A model generated the notes under the pieces. It ran no database searches, had not been told where the DNA came from, and worked only from the letters and a program-made list of their open reading frames with translations. DNA of 64,000 bases from a virus: the IMG/VR virus record IMGVR_UViG_3300027963_000048, positions 1 through 64,000 of that record; one strand, given 5' to 3'. This document shows, in pieces, positions 35,745-43,213 of the stretch; the first letter of the stretch is position 1; each line of letters starts with the position of its first letter. The position numbers and the translations under genes are program-made.

Positions 35745-36396
35745 CTTGATCGCTGATCGGTAAATGGTACAGTGCTGACAGCTTATATGCATTAGCCTTG
35801 TTCTGTCTTACGAATTCCGTATGTGGCATGTCATAATCATGGTGCAGATGTAACACTGGAGCATTAGACGGTAAGAATCTAATGCCGTTACGTTGCATAT
35901 CTAGGAATGTAGCTACGTCTCCATAACCATATCCTTGAAAATAATTCGCTGATTTACTCTTGGCCCAGTCTTCGACGTACATTAAAGTTGTGCCGCTTGT
36001 AGGCACTTTGGAGCTGTTCACTTCTTTGTATACATTTATTAATTTTTCGTGCTTGGCGGTCGAGAGGTCAGTTTGAAAATCAACATGTGGCCGCCCGGTG
36101 TAGTACAGATATCGTGGATATAGTGCAGTGCCAGGTGGTATGATTGTTATAAATTTTTCGTGGATTAATCGGTCACAATCTAACATGCAAACAAGGCCTG
36201 AATGGTTAATGAGAGTGTCTAATAGCAGCTGGCGGCTGTATTTTTCTATATTGACTCTGGTAAATGGTTCGTCAACTGGTGCTGGGCAATTGTGGCAGAT
36301 ATAGTGTATATCTCCTTTATAGAACGATCTGAGATGGTTGTATTGGATTTGTGCTAACGTTTTTCTGCTTTGATGAAAAATGATTATGATTTTCAC
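35722..36396 (-). CDS. Glycosyltransferase (GT-A type)
   Basis: A 224-residue enzyme with a GTG start at 36396 that shares GTGA with the stop of the upstream methyltransferase gene. VKIIIIFHQSRKTLAQIQYNH starts the fold, GLVCMLDCDRLI carries the DxD metal site (about residues 82-93), and LHLHHDYDMPHTEF lies near the C-terminus. It is translationally coupled to the methyltransferase, so the two probably build or modify one glycan. Confidence 0.68.
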   Translation of the reverse strand: MKIIIIFHQSRKTLAQIQYNHLRSFYKGDIHYICHNCPAPVDEPFTRVNIEKYSRQLLLDTLINHSGLVCMLDCDRLIHEKFITIIPPGTALYPRYLYYTGRPHVDFQTDLSTAKHEKLINVYKEVNSSKVPTSGTTLMYVEDWAKSKSANYFQGYGYGDVATFLDMQRNGIRFLPSNAPVLHLHHDYDMPHTEFVRQNKANAYKLSALYHLPISDQVKQLPST

Positions 36397-37133
36397 GTGC
36401 GCTTCCGCATTATGATGAAGTCGTGGCCGGTGACAGCTGACGGTCCGTTGACCCACTGGCCATATTTGATGGGTTCGATTATTCTTAGGTTTTGCTGTGT
36501 GATAGCTGCACGGATGTCACTTTCGGCGTAGGCTAGATTTTTATAACTACACGCAGCATCGATGTGATATTCAAGATTTTTAACGTGATTAAACTGGTAA
36601 GCGTGCTGCAGATTTGGCTTTTCTTTTGCGTAATAGCGGCTTAGTAAAAACCATGTCGATAGCACAATGCCGTCGTTTGCAAGAAGACGATCCATTTCCT
36701 TGAGGTACACGTTGATCCAGTCGAAAGGCTGATGATTAAATAATGCGAAGCATAAAATTAACGTCTGTGAACCATCTGGCAGGGGTATGCTAAATTCGTT
36801 AGATTTTATGCCCCCAGTGGGGTTAAATGCCGGATTCTCGGCATCGATATGGATGGTTCTGAATTGCTCGCCGTGGGTCTTTTTCAGTATATCCAAGTAT
36901 GCATCGTTACAATCAATGCCCACATATTGTGAAGGGACGATGTGGTTTTTTAGCTCAAAGAGGATCCTGCCAGTTCCACAACCAAGATCTAGTATCTGCT
37001 TACCAGGTCGAAGGTTTCCAAATTGCTTGATCAGGCCTGTCAATGCTTTAGATACTTCGATGTTAGTGATGGAATGCGGATTGAGCCCTCCATAAGGATG
37101 TTTGTCGTTCTCGTGGAACAAGGTAGGAAACAT
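36393..37133 (-). CDS. Class I SAM-dependent methyltransferase
   Basis: A 246-residue protein with textbook motifs. ILDLGCGTGRILFEL is motif I at about residues 43-57. YVGIDCNDAYL is motif II, LILCFALFNHQ fits motif IV and 'LLANDGIVLSTWF' the following strand. The start ATG 37133 follows AAGGAG. It is coupled to the glycosyltransferase behind it by a four-base overlap. Confidence 0.8.
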   Translation of the reverse strand: MFPTLFHENDKHPYGGLNPHSITNIEVSKALTGLIKQFGNLRPGKQILDLGCGTGRILFELKNHIVPSQYVGIDCNDAYLDILKKTHGEQFRTIHIDAENPAFNPTGGIKSNEFSIPLPDGSQTLILCFALFNHQPFDWINVYLKEMDRLLANDGIVLSTWFLLSRYYAKEKPNLQHAYQFNHVKNLEYHIDAACSYKNLAYAESDIRAAITQQNLRIIEPIKYGQWVNGPSAVTGHDFIIMRKRT

Positions 37134-37144
37134 TTGTGATCACT

Positions 37145-37167
37145 CCTTTAGATATATATCTGAAAGG
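37145..37167. promoter_or_regulatory. Near-palindrome between divergent genes with mirrored ribosome sites
   Basis: A 23-base inverted repeat with one mismatched pair, centred on an alternating TA core (agatatatatct). Its arms are the ribosome binding sites of both divergent genes (CTCCTTT on one strand, AAAGGAG on the other). It could be a two-way promoter core or an operator, or merely symmetry created by two Shine-Dalgarno sites. Confidence 0.4.
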
Positions 37168-37175
37168 AGACTGAT

Positions 37176-37430
37176 ATGAACAAGGATCAGAATGCGGCGG
37201 CTAACATTTGGTTAAATCTCAATAATAAGCTACATGCGCTTCTTGCGATGGACAAAGTCCGAACTCGTGAACAGAATTTAGTGTTAAGCAAGCAACTGGA
37301 GCAGATGCCTTATCAGGCTCGTATTGAATTCATTGAACAGCATTATGGTAAAAATTACTTAAATAAAGCTGTGCCAATTCTAGCGCAAATGAATTCAATA
37401 GAGCAGGCGTTACATGAAAAAACGGATTGA
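37176..37430 (+). CDS. Small helical hypothetical protein
   Basis: An 84-residue helical protein starting after AAAGGAG at ATG 37176. No family recognised. It overlaps the adenosine-deaminase-like gene by 17 bases, so the two are co-translated. Confidence 0.6.
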   Translation: MNKDQNAAANIWLNLNNKLHALLAMDKVRTREQNLVLSKQLEQMPYQARIEFIEQHYGKNYLNKAVPILAQMNSIEQALHEKTD

Positions 37431-38304
37431 CACACACCGTCATCTAGGCGGTAGCGTCCCGGAATCGTTTTTTGATGCTATCGATCTCAAGCGGCTGTTC
37501 CACGATGAGTACCGGTACGGCGTTGATGCTAAATGCACATTTGATTATTTCTTTAGTCGATTTAACTGCTTAGACCTGATTAATTGGACTGAGGAAAAGG
37601 TCGAACTGCTCTTGGATCACGTGACTGAGCGAATTAATGCCGAAGGCTACAGGACCATTTTAAGTTTCAGCGTCGATAAGTATTTGGCGGTTTACCATAA
37701 TTATACAGACGCTGTTTTTCATATTGCAGATTCTATACTAGATAAATCACAGAATATTAAACTGCTCCTTGGTGTTAAGTATGAGTCTGTGGAGAGAGAT
37801 TATACCAAGCTAATACGGGCTTTAAGTTCATCGAGAGTCACCGATGTCATCAGTGGAATCGATTTCATCAGCGACGAACGAAGACTTCAAAAGCCTTTAG
37901 TCGTTGACTTGCTCAAAGCCATGAAAGGGAAGTATCGTAGAGCTCATGTGGCAGAAAGGCAGCCAAATATAGTCGGCATTCAATTACTAAAAGATGGCTT
38001 GATTGACGGATTGGCGCACGGTATTTATTTAAATCAATTTAAAGAATTCTATCAACTGGTTGAGGATAATGGTATTTTCATCGATATGGCCATTACTAGT
38101 AACCTAGCTACCGGCACCATCTCCGATGTCTCACAACATCCTGTCCACGACTTTATGAAACACAAGTGCCGACTTACCTTAGGCACAGATGACCCTGAGA
38201 TCTTTGGGACTAACTTGGATACAGAGTATGGTTACATCGAATGTTATGACTGGCATGATAGGATTATAACGAATAGTGCTACTTTATGGAGCCAGTACAG
38301 TTAA
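37414..38304 (+). CDS. Adenosine-deaminase-like metal hydrolase
   Basis: A 296-residue amidohydrolase of the adenosine/adenine/AMP deaminase family, which converts an aminopurine to its hydroxy form using a zinc-bound water. The metal and catalytic residues are in place: H8 and H10 (DTHRHLGG), H178 and E181 (AHVAE, for the usual HAGE), H202 (LAHGI), and D259-D260 (LGTDDP). The protein is a little shorter than mouse ADA and lacks some insertions. In a phage it could recycle nucleosides or alter a purine-based signal; the substrate cannot be read from sequence. Its start overlaps the small gene before it. Confidence 0.82.
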   Translation: MKKRIDTHRHLGGSVPESFFDAIDLKRLFHDEYRYGVDAKCTFDYFFSRFNCLDLINWTEEKVELLLDHVTERINAEGYRTILSFSVDKYLAVYHNYTDAVFHIADSILDKSQNIKLLLGVKYESVERDYTKLIRALSSSRVTDVISGIDFISDERRLQKPLVVDLLKAMKGKYRRAHVAERQPNIVGIQLLKDGLIDGLAHGIYLNQFKEFYQLVEDNGIFIDMAITSNLATGTISDVSQHPVHDFMKHKCRLTLGTDDPEIFGTNLDTEYGYIECYDWHDRIITNSATLWSQYS

Positions 38305-38327
38305 ATATACAGTAATAGGAGATAGTA

Positions 38328-39044
38328 ATGGCTACATTTCGTAAAAAGCTGGACCGCGTTGTTTCATCTCAGGCTAGGATTTTGTCTGAGAGCTACGAAT
38401 TCACGCTGCCTGTTATCAACCATGCGGCTAGCTTCGCTTCAGCCATTGAGCTACAATCTACGCTGGTCGAAGGGGCCTTGCTCAATATTACCAGATTCGG
38501 CAGCCAAGCATTATCTGTGCCTTCTGGTCAGTATTTGATTTGGACCAGCGATAAGGATAACACACAATTGATTAGGTCGGAGGATATCAGTAGGTATCCT
38601 GAGGCTTTCGATCGGCCTGCCGACACGTTCGAGATCCGGACCAAGGACCTCATTAATAATTATCATAGCGTAGAAAAAGTGTTGGCTGAAGGCGACGATT
38701 CAGGTGAGGATTATACTAGCAAGACTAGGAAAGCCGATCGCACAGCGCTGCATGCTGCTAAACAGAACAGTGGCATGTCAGAGGAAGAACTAGGCGATGC
38801 TTGCGGGGTCCATCGATCTACCATAAGCCGACTGATGCGCAGACCACGCGAGACTAAGGGATCTGCAGATCCGGGTGGTCGTAATCCTAGCATCCAGGTA
38901 GCAGCTAAGCTCGCAAGCGTACTTCAGACAGGAGTGGAAAGCTTGTTTCCTGATCTGCTAACCCGCAAGCCCAAGACCAGAGGAGCTAACCGAAAAAGCG
39001 GCAAGACCAAGGGTCTAGGTAAAAAGAAGCGTAATAGCAAATAA
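38328..39044 (+). CDS. Helix-turn-helix protein, Cro/C1-type domain
   Basis: A 238-residue protein. An N-terminal domain of about 110 residues is of unknown type. A helix-turn-helix follows at about residues 138-200 (AAKQNSGMSEEELGDACGVH, then STISRLMR, with AAKLASVLQTGVESLFP), like XRE-family repressors. The tail is lysine-rich (about 30 residues) and may bind nucleic acid. GGAG precedes ATG 38328, with an ATATACAGT motif just upstream. The stop overlaps the next start. It may be a regulator or a DNA-binding virion component. Confidence 0.62.
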   Translation: MATFRKKLDRVVSSQARILSESYEFTLPVINHAASFASAIELQSTLVEGALLNITRFGSQALSVPSGQYLIWTSDKDNTQLIRSEDISRYPEAFDRPADTFEIRTKDLINNYHSVEKVLAEGDDSGEDYTSKTRKADRTALHAAKQNSGMSEEELGDACGVHRSTISRLMRRPRETKGSADPGGRNPSIQVAAKLASVLQTGVESLFPDLLTRKPKTRGANRKSGKTKGLGKKKRNSK

Positions 39045-39940
39045 TGGCCGCATTAGAATACCCAAGATGGAAATTCAGGTACGCTAGGTATAAGACAGAT
39101 CCTAGGCCAGATATTCTATTGCTTGGTAGTTATAAGAATCCTGGGACTGGTAACACTTTAGTCGGCGGCGTTAATCTTAATTATTGCACAGATAAAGAGA
39201 TAAATCAAATTCGATCCGCCTTAGATAAATTCGCAGCCGGTAAGTCGCTCTATCAGCGATATCACATCGGTAGGCAATTGTTCCCTAGCGTTTTCACTAA
39301 CAAATACAGAACATATAAAGCTAGCGAGATTAAGGGGTTAGAGAAAGATGTAATTTATCCCACGATGGGTGTTTTGCAACGTATTGGGCAATTCGCAAAA
39401 TCACTGTTTAACAAGGCACTCGGTCGCACGCCTAGAAAACAAGAGATAGAAGATTTAGATAACATCGATCCTGAATCATATCAGGAGATGAAGAAAACAG
39501 TGCAGACACCGCAAGAATTCGATGATAAATTAGACGTAGCGATCAAAGATATCGACTCCGATTCTCAGGTACCGGTCCCTGAAGTAGAAAAGGCTCAAGA
39601 AGAGCAGCAAGCTGCTACTGACGCACGCTTAACCAGCCAAATGTCGATGCAGCAAGAGACACCACCTGAAGCAGATGAACTGTCGAAGCCGGACACCGAA
39701 CTGGACGTGATGCAAGCGCCCGAGACAGTAGAATTGGCGGAACCGACACCAGAATTACAGGATCCTGTGCCATTTGAAGAACCCGAAGAAATTGAAGCAA
39801 CAGATACGCCTGAGCAAGATCTTGATGAAGTTAGCGAGGAGAAACCGGTACAGCCGGTAATAAATCAAAAGATCGATCAAGCATTGGCGCGTACCGGCAA
39901 TAAGCCAGGCGAAAAGGATCTTGGCATGCCTGGTGCCTGA
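39044..39940 (+). CDS. Hypothetical protein with acidic Pro/Glu-rich tail
   Basis: A 298-residue protein with a folded, basic N-terminal 110 residues (KFRYARYKTDPRPDILLLGSY, then NLNYCTDKEINQIRSAL and IGRQLFPSVFTNKYRTYK). A long acidic, Pro/Gln/Glu-rich and probably disordered second half follows. The N-terminal pattern looks like a conserved phage domain, but I cannot name it. It is coupled to the helix-turn-helix gene (TAATG) and overlaps a convergent glycosyltransferase by 64 bases. Confidence 0.6.
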   Translation: MAALEYPRWKFRYARYKTDPRPDILLLGSYKNPGTGNTLVGGVNLNYCTDKEINQIRSALDKFAAGKSLYQRYHIGRQLFPSVFTNKYRTYKASEIKGLEKDVIYPTMGVLQRIGQFAKSLFNKALGRTPRKQEIEDLDNIDPESYQEMKKTVQTPQEFDDKLDVAIKDIDSDSQVPVPEVEKAQEEQQAATDARLTSQMSMQQETPPEADELSKPDTELDVMQAPETVELAEPTPELQDPVPFEEPEEIEATDTPEQDLDEVSEEKPVQPVINQKIDQALARTGNKPGEKDLGMPGA

Positions 39941-40740
39941 ACCTGTTGAGCCTCCGCAAGCAACTCGGCCATTTTCTCTTGCGTGATTTTCGTCTTGAAA
40001 TGATCTAACACATCATCGTAAGGTAGCCCCAATTCGATACGGCCGACGATATAATTAAATATTCTGTCTTCTAGTACTAAGCGAAATGGAATGCCTTTTG
40101 GTCTGTTAAAGCGATGTAGCCATTTCAGAAATGGTAAACAGATGTTTTTACCGCCTTTCTGTCTCGTTTTCTCTTGGATATAACCCTCTTCACCGCCAAA
40201 TCCTCGAAAATTGTAGTTAAAGCCGGGCCAAGATTTAGTTCGCATCAGGAGCAAACCACAACCTTGCATAGGTATTTCGAATGGATCGCCGCTAGCGTGC
40301 TGCGGGTTTGTGCCCCAAGTACCGAACATATCACCTGACCAAACGGGATCGAAATGGGTACTTACGTTGATCATATCATCGTAGACGAGAGGACCTTGGT
40401 ACAGATCATTCGAATTCCAATTATCAAGCAGGAACTTGGATAGTTTCTTTATAGAATCTGAAGGGAGAAGCACATGACAATCGATGCACATGGTAAATGG
40501 CGTGGTACTATGCTCGAAGACCTTCTGCTTTCCATATGCTGGCCCGATCCCATGTGGCTCGTGGTAATAGGCGGCTTGAGCTGATGTACACAGGTCTCGT
40601 AAGGCATGCTGTCCGCTAGGTTGGGTGTCGATCACGATGATTTTGAAGGCATTGCCGTGATACATCCTAAGCGCTTGTACAGTGAAATAAGCGCCATCGT
40701 AATCATCATAAACTGGCAAGCCTATTGTTAGCACGTCCAT
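39877..40740 (-). CDS. Glycosyltransferase family 2
   Basis: A 287-residue enzyme starting MDVLTIGLPVYDDYDGAYFT. A donor-binding strand (FKIIVIDTQPSG) and a CIDCH segment stand where the DxD motif is expected. QGCGLLLMRTKSWPGFNYNFRGFGGEEGYIQEKTR resembles the conserved GGED region of GT2 polypeptide N-acetylgalactosaminyl-like transferases. A C-terminal tail of 40 residues overlaps the convergent gene. Sugar unknown. Confidence 0.75.
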   Translation of the reverse strand: MDVLTIGLPVYDDYDGAYFTVQALRMYHGNAFKIIVIDTQPSGQHALRDLCTSAQAAYYHEPHGIGPAYGKQKVFEHSTTPFTMCIDCHVLLPSDSIKKLSKFLLDNWNSNDLYQGPLVYDDMINVSTHFDPVWSGDMFGTWGTNPQHASGDPFEIPMQGCGLLLMRTKSWPGFNYNFRGFGGEEGYIQEKTRQKGGKNICLPFLKWLHRFNRPKGIPFRLVLEDRIFNYIVGRIELGLPYDDVLDHFKTKITQEKMAELLAEAQQVQAPGMPRSFSPGLLPVRANA

Positions 40741-40770
40741 ATTTTATCGTACGTTCGCTAGGCTCGATGG

Positions 40771-41187
40771 TTACAATACACCTTGCCTTTTAGCTATCTT
40801 CGCTAAAACCGTCAGAAACTGTGGCATTATTTCTATAACATCTGGGTTTGCATCAAGCCATTCTTGCCCCAACTGAGTAGCTAAGGCTTCAACAGATGTG
40901 ATATTGCGCAGAATGTTATTGGTCTTTATCGTAGATAATTCAGTAGCGTTGCCTTTTATCCAGAAGCTTTCTGAGCTGAAATTCGATCCATCATCAGATA
41001 GGATGTTGCACCCGAGTAGGAACCATTGGTCGTAGGTTGCACCAGGCACAGGTGGGACCACCGTAGGGTCGGTCGCTGGAACTTCTGGAAATACTGGCTC
41101 AGGGATGCTTGGAGCAATCGTGGTGGTGGTGACATCAGGTGTTACAGGCGCTTCCGTGGTAGTCGTTGTGATATCTGGATCAGGCAT
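40771..41187 (-). CDS. Thr/Pro-rich hypothetical protein
   Basis: A 138-residue protein opening with a Thr/Pro/Val-rich low-complexity segment of about 50 residues (ITTTTTEAPVTPDVTTTT), followed by a folded domain (residues 50-138, WFLLGCNILSDDG, then a helical end). Thr/Pro-rich linkers are frequent in virion decoration proteins and can be glycosylated. AGGAGAGAT precedes the ATG at 41187. Family unknown. Confidence 0.55.
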   Translation of the reverse strand: MPDPDITTTTTEAPVTPDVTTTTIAPSIPEPVFPEVPATDPTVVPPVPGATYDQWFLLGCNILSDDGSNFSSESFWIKGNATELSTIKTNNILRNITSVEALATQLGQEWLDANPDVIEIMPQFLTVLAKIAKRQGVL

Positions 41188-41239
41188 CGCATCTCTCCTT
41201 AAGTGTTAAGGTATCTTCACTAGGCATCAATCAATTATC

Positions 41240-41259
41240 TATCTTTTAATTAAAAGATA
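41240..41259. promoter_or_regulatory. Perfect 20-base palindrome between divergent genes
   Basis: The sequence tatcttttaattaaaagata is its own reverse complement and lies in the 107-base gap between the divergent genes at 41187 and 41295. It could be an operator, or a weak AT hairpin read either way. Confidence 0.45.
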
Positions 41260-41294
41260 CTTTTATTGAACGTCTGATTAAGATGGAGCCGACC

Positions 41295-41564
41295 ATGTCT
41301 ACACCAATGCAAGCATTGCAGACTATCTTGGAAGAACTAGACACGCAAGAATTGTTTCTATCTGATTTCGAAGATACATTGGGCGAGGTAGTAGATAATC
41401 TTATAAAGTCTGCAGCAGCTGCTACACCGGAAGTCAAGTCTACTATAGAAGCCGTGATTAACTCACTTGAACAAATGGCAAGTCCGGAACATGATGTGAA
41501 AGACACGCTGTTACAGCTAAGTGACATTTTTAGGAAATGTGCAATCGATGCGTCCGCCAGTTAA
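41295..41564 (+). CDS. Small acidic helical hypothetical protein
   Basis: An 89-residue acidic, helical protein. ATG 41295 is preceded by GGAG at good spacing; an ATG at 41283 contains that site and is less likely. It overlaps the next gene by 17 bases. No family recognised. Confidence 0.55.
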   Translation: MSTPMQALQTILEELDTQELFLSDFEDTLGEVVDNLIKSAAAATPEVKSTIEAVINSLEQMASPEHDVKDTLLQLSDIFRKCAIDASAS

Positions 41565-43197
41565 CAAATTCGGTAAAGATCTCTTGCAATGGGCCCTAAA
41601 AAATAAGCATATATCGCAATCAGAACAAGCTTATATTCTAGGGATTTCTCTAGAAGCCTATAGACGTAGGATTAGGACAGCAGGCAAGCCGAAAGGGGTA
41701 TCGAATTTTAAACCAACGGGTAACCCGCTACCATGTATCCCACCAGATGGCCATTACAGTGACCCTGTCTGGTTACGTGACGCCTACGCCAAGCACTCCG
41801 TGCGAGATCTTGCCAGGCACTTCGGCATATCAAGTAAGAGGATAACAGATTACTTAACAAAATTCCGAATATCGAAACCAGTTGTACCGGTTAGCCCCTA
41901 TAATAACAGACAATGGTTATTTTTTTATTATTGGGTAAAGAGATTAAACGTAGCTCGCTTAGCCAAGAGAGCTGGAGTAGCATATGGTACCATTATGAAT
42001 TGGCTAACGAAGCATAGAGTGCCTATCCGACACATAGGGATCAGCAAACACCAGAGATTTCACGAGCATTATGTCTCGACCTTCAGGCAAATCCGCAACT
42101 GTCAGTGGCTGTCGGTAATTTGGCATGACCAAAAGTTCATCATGCTTTACGCTAATTTGAGGAAACGGTATTTTATAACATTGCATTTCGTAAACAAGGT
42201 CACAGATGGTCTGCAGATCACGCTATGGCAAAAACCAGCTATAACCGACTGGGATCGAATCTTTGTCTCGTGCAAAGAAGGCGATCTAACGCAAGAGCAG
42301 GCTAATCCCGCATATCTTAAAGCCACGATGGATTTCTCAGCCCATCCCTTGCATAGGATAGCGGTCCGAATGCAATTCTTTGACATGTTCAAAGCACAAA
42401 ACGGAAGATTCGATTTCGATAAATCTGATCTACTAGCCGATTTACAACAATGCTATGATACTAAACGCTCATTGATCACCAGAAATGGGAAATGGTTTTT
42501 CCATAGCATGCAGGGTAACAAGAAACAGAAGGGTAGACGCATTGCTTTCCATTGTTGGGGTTTATCTGAATATGTTAATAAATGGTATAGCATGCCGAAG
42601 TTTTTGCGCTGGGCTCCGCATCGTTATTTCGATAAAATTCAAAATCCCACCACTTTCGATATGCTAAATCAGGTATGTCAACACCGACGAAATAGCAGAC
42701 ACCCGGATCTACTTCCAGAGCCGTCCCTTTTAAGATTCATTTTAGAAGAGATAAAACCGGAGACCATGGTAGATCTTTGGCCTAATAAAGGCTTAAATGC
42801 TATCTCAGCACATATGGCTAATGTGCACTATCATAGCAGAGTGATAAGCGATGACAATATAAAACGTTTAAAATCCATCGGTATCTACGCCTACAGAGAG
42901 GATCCGTATCGCAAGTATGACCTTCTGGTTTGCCTGTCTAAGACATATAAAGTGAAGCCTTGGATGTTAGAGGGATTCTTCAGTAAGGCAGATAGGATTT
43001 TAATATATGCTAGTGCTTGGCATATTGGTGACACTATTAATTTGTACAAGCCTGAGCGTGTCTTCTCGTTAATCAATAGGTTCAAATCTAGAAAACCTCC
43101 GTATTATTTGCTATTGTTGAAAAAGGATGAGACGATGGCCTCGATTAGAGGCGCATCAGAGACATGGCCCAGTGAATTCCCACCCCGGCAAAGCTAA
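41548..43197 (+). CDS. Multi-HTH protein with Rossmann-like C-terminal domain
   Basis: A protein of 549 residues. Its first 180 residues contain three successive helix-turn-helix-like segments (ISQSEQAYILGISLEAYRRRI; SVRDLARHFGISSKRITDYL; NVARLAKRAGVAYGTIMNWL). The middle resembles no family I know. The last 140 residues (ETMVDLWPNKGLNAISAHM, then YRKYDLLVCLSKTYK) look like a methyltransferase-type Rossmann fold without an intact motif I. It might bind DNA at packaging or replication sites. It lies upstream of the fibre-like gene. Start chosen at ATG 41548 as the first ATG. Confidence 0.5.
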   Translation: MRPPVNKFGKDLLQWALKNKHISQSEQAYILGISLEAYRRRIRTAGKPKGVSNFKPTGNPLPCIPPDGHYSDPVWLRDAYAKHSVRDLARHFGISSKRITDYLTKFRISKPVVPVSPYNNRQWLFFYYWVKRLNVARLAKRAGVAYGTIMNWLTKHRVPIRHIGISKHQRFHEHYVSTFRQIRNCQWLSVIWHDQKFIMLYANLRKRYFITLHFVNKVTDGLQITLWQKPAITDWDRIFVSCKEGDLTQEQANPAYLKATMDFSAHPLHRIAVRMQFFDMFKAQNGRFDFDKSDLLADLQQCYDTKRSLITRNGKWFFHSMQGNKKQKGRRIAFHCWGLSEYVNKWYSMPKFLRWAPHRYFDKIQNPTTFDMLNQVCQHRRNSRHPDLLPEPSLLRFILEEIKPETMVDLWPNKGLNAISAHMANVHYHSRVISDDNIKRLKSIGIYAYREDPYRKYDLLVCLSKTYKVKPWMLEGFFSKADRILIYASAWHIGDTINLYKPERVFSLINRFKSRKPPYYLLLLKKDETMASIRGASETWPSEFPPRQS

Positions 43198-43213
43198 AGA
43201 GAAGGAGATTATA

